Shown here: positions 7,628-8,850 of the stretch, piece after piece
Layout of the letters: each line of letters opens with the position of its first letter
Position numbering within the stretch: the first letter of the stretch is position 1
DNA from: Candidatus Thalassarchaeaceae archaeon
Lineage (GTDB): Archaea > Thermoplasmatota > Poseidoniia > Poseidoniales > Thalassarchaeaceae
Assembly: GCA_030747475.1 (NCBI GenBank)
Contig: JASLKO010000003.1
Span: forward strand, 1-8,850
Length of the DNA stretch: 8,850 nt
Direction: 5' to 3'
Made by a program: the position numbers and the translations under genes
The notes under the pieces: generated by a model
The model's database searches: none
Told to the model about the DNA's origin: nothing
Seen by the model: the letters and a program-made list of their open reading frames with translations, nothing else

Positions 7628-8745
7628 TGCTCAACACCCAACCATTCAGTCAAGACTTCATCAGTATGTTCTCCCAACTTCGGTGGCGAAACTGTAGGTT
7701 GTGCTGGTGTCGCGGACATGAACCGCAAAGCATTGGCGACGGATTGCTGATCATCGACATCCCATAGTGCACCTCTGGCTTGGGCCTGAGCATCGGTGAA
7801 AGCCTCAGAAACGGTTTGGATTGGGGCACAAGGCACACCATGACGATTGAATTCAGCAATCCAATGCGCAACGGGTTCTTCGAGAAAAATATTGGACAAT
7901 ACGTCGATGATTTCATCTCTTGCTTCGAGACGGCCTTGATTGTTTGAATATTCTTGGCGCTGGAGATCGGTTGCCTTTGTCACTTTACAAACCTCAGAAA
8001 ATTGTCGGTCATTTCCACACGCCAAGATAAACCAATCATCAGAGGCCAGAAATGCTTGGTAAGGGACGATGTTTGGATGCGCATGCCCCATTCGATTTGG
8101 ATTGTCACCAGAAGCAATCCAGTTCTGAGCTTGGTTGACCATTGCCATTAGGGCGACATCATATAGGCTCAAATCGATTGTTTGGCCCTGACCGGTTCGT
8201 TCCCGATGGAACAAAGCAGCAAGTATACCATTCCCCGCCATCATTCCAGTTAGAACATCAATCCAAGCCACTCCGACTTTGGCAGGTTCACCACCGGGGT
8301 CGCCAGTAACAGACATGATGCCGGTCATCGCCTGTAATGCAATATCATAACCAGATTCTGAAGCCCGTGGTCCTGTTTGACCATATCCTGTAATCCTACA
8401 GAAAATTTTGCCATTGAACATCTTTTCGTTTACACCCATTTTTTCCAATGTGCCTACTTTGAAATTTTCAACGATAACATCTGCATGAGAAATGAGTTGA
8501 TACAAAATATTGCGGCCAGATTCACTTTTCAAATCGAGTGTAATCGATCTTTTACCACGATTACAGGCATGGAAATATGCAGCACTATCACCAATGAATG
8601 GAGGACCCCAATCTCGGGTGTCGTCCCCCCATGGAGCTTCGACTTTGACCACATCTGCACCTAAATCTGCTAGCAATTGAGTCGCCCAAGGTCCGGCTAA
8701 AATCCGACTAAGATCCAATACACGTATACCGGATAGTGCACCCAT
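7624..8745 (-). CDS. Family III (CaiB/BaiF) CoA transferase, glutarate/succinate-like
   Basis: The 373-residue protein begins L-S-G-I-R-V-L-D-L-S-R-I-L-A-G-P-W and continues L-L-A-D-L-G-A-D-V-V-K-V-E, the classic N-terminus of this family, with N-R-G-K-R-S-I (62-68), V-E-N-F (92-95) and G-Y-G-Q-T-G-P (120-126) all present. Asp163 in A-W-I-D-V-L-T-G is the expected catalytic aspartate (Asp169 of formyl-CoA transferase), which carries the acyl and CoA intermediates. The stretches G-D-D-T-R-D-W-G-P-P-F (40-50) and G-H-A-H-P-N-I-V-P-Y-Q-A-F (220-232) recall the succinyl-CoA:glutarate transferase (SUGCT) branch, so a dicarboxylate or hydroxyacid CoA exchange is plausible, but the substrate cannot be assigned from sequence alone. 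The C-terminus P-P-K-L-G-E-H-T is typical, and the protein appears full length, slightly short for the family. Its ATG shares one base with the upstream gene's TAA (TAATG), and its TGA overlaps the archease start. It is predicted to be cytosolic. Confidence 0.95.
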   Translation of the reverse strand: MGALSGIRVLDLSRILAGPWATQLLADLGADVVKVEAPWGDDTRDWGPPFIGDSAAYFHACNRGKRSITLDLKSESGRNILYQLISHADVIVENFKVGTLEKMGVNEKMFNGKIFCRITGYGQTGPRASESGYDIALQAMTGIMSVTGDPGGEPAKVGVAWIDVLTGMMAGNGILAALFHRERTGQGQTIDLSLYDVALMAMVNQAQNWIASGDNPNRMGHAHPNIVPYQAFLASDDWFILACGNDRQFSEVCKVTKATDLQRQEYSNNQGRLEARDEIIDVLSNIFLEEPVAHWIAEFNRHGVPCAPIQTVSEAFTDAQAQARGALWDVDDQQSVANALRFMSATPAQPTVSPPKLGEHTDEVLTEWLGVEQ

Positions 8746-8850
8746 TAACGATCACTGACCTGCATCTGCCATGCTCTTTCATCAAGCGATGCAGAAAGCG
8801 TACGACGATCAAGAACTTCTTGTCCCTCTTCAGCTCCAAGAATGGTTTCG
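8745..8850 (-). CDS. C-terminal end of an unrecognised protein (gene continues past the right edge)
   Basis: Reading leftward from base 8849, one frame gives 34 sense codons and then TAA at 8747-8745, ending E-R-A-W-Q-M-Q-V-S-D-R. Its stop overlaps the CoA transferase ATG by one base (TAATG), the spacing expected of the preceding gene in the same operon. The acidic, balanced composition fits a real coding end better than the other two frames: one has an early TGA and the other is strongly basic and runs on into the CoA transferase gene. Too little is visible to name a family, although its place suggests acyl-CoA metabolism or a housekeeping operon. Confidence 0.65.
   Translation of the reverse strand, partial: ETILGAEEGQEVLDRRTLSASLDERAWQMQVSDR

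Noticed and set aside
8377..8664. 95-residue + strand open frame opposite the CoA transferase
   Set aside because: It is fully antisense to a confidently identified gene, with no domain or supporting context.

Overview
The window looks like a piece of a marine archaeal chromosome, most likely Candidatus Poseidoniales (Marine Group II Euryarchaeota). This is inference from four things: very acidic secreted proteins, a giant C-terminally anchored surface protein with calcium-binding and Cys-rich repeats, an archease gene, and tightly packed genes without clear Shine-Dalgarno sites. No rRNA or other marker gene is present, so the lineage call is only moderately secure. I found no tRNA, rRNA, CRISPR array, transposase or other mobile element.

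Left half (1-4847, + strand): one very large open reading frame, already open at the first base, encodes the last 1614 residues of a giant surface protein. From N to C it shows the end of a beta domain, a long acidic helical region, several beta-sandwich-like regions including one PKD-like domain, an Ig-like domain, a thrombospondin type 3-like Asp-rich calcium region, two tandem 29-residue Cys-rich repeats, a Ser/Gly/Asp stalk, one transmembrane helix, and a short cytoplasmic tail with an aromatic WW-like end. 

Middle (4848-7156, + strand): an 80-base gap holds a perfect 10-bp hairpin. It is followed by a 742-residue, 12-helix RND/MMPL-type membrane protein. The two + strand genes may be co-transcribed or separated by the hairpin; the sequence does not settle this. 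A link between the surface protein and the RND transporter is suggested only by adjacency.

Right part (7157-8850, - strand): a tightly coupled three-gene run is transcribed leftward. It comprises the C-terminal end of an unrecognised gene, a family III (CaiB/BaiF) CoA transferase resembling the glutarate/succinate-type enzymes, and an archease (activator of the RtcB RNA ligase). Adjacent genes overlap at TAATG and ATGA junctions, so they are very probably one operon whose promoter lies beyond the right edge. The archease gene meets the RND gene tail to tail with zero bases between the two stop codons.
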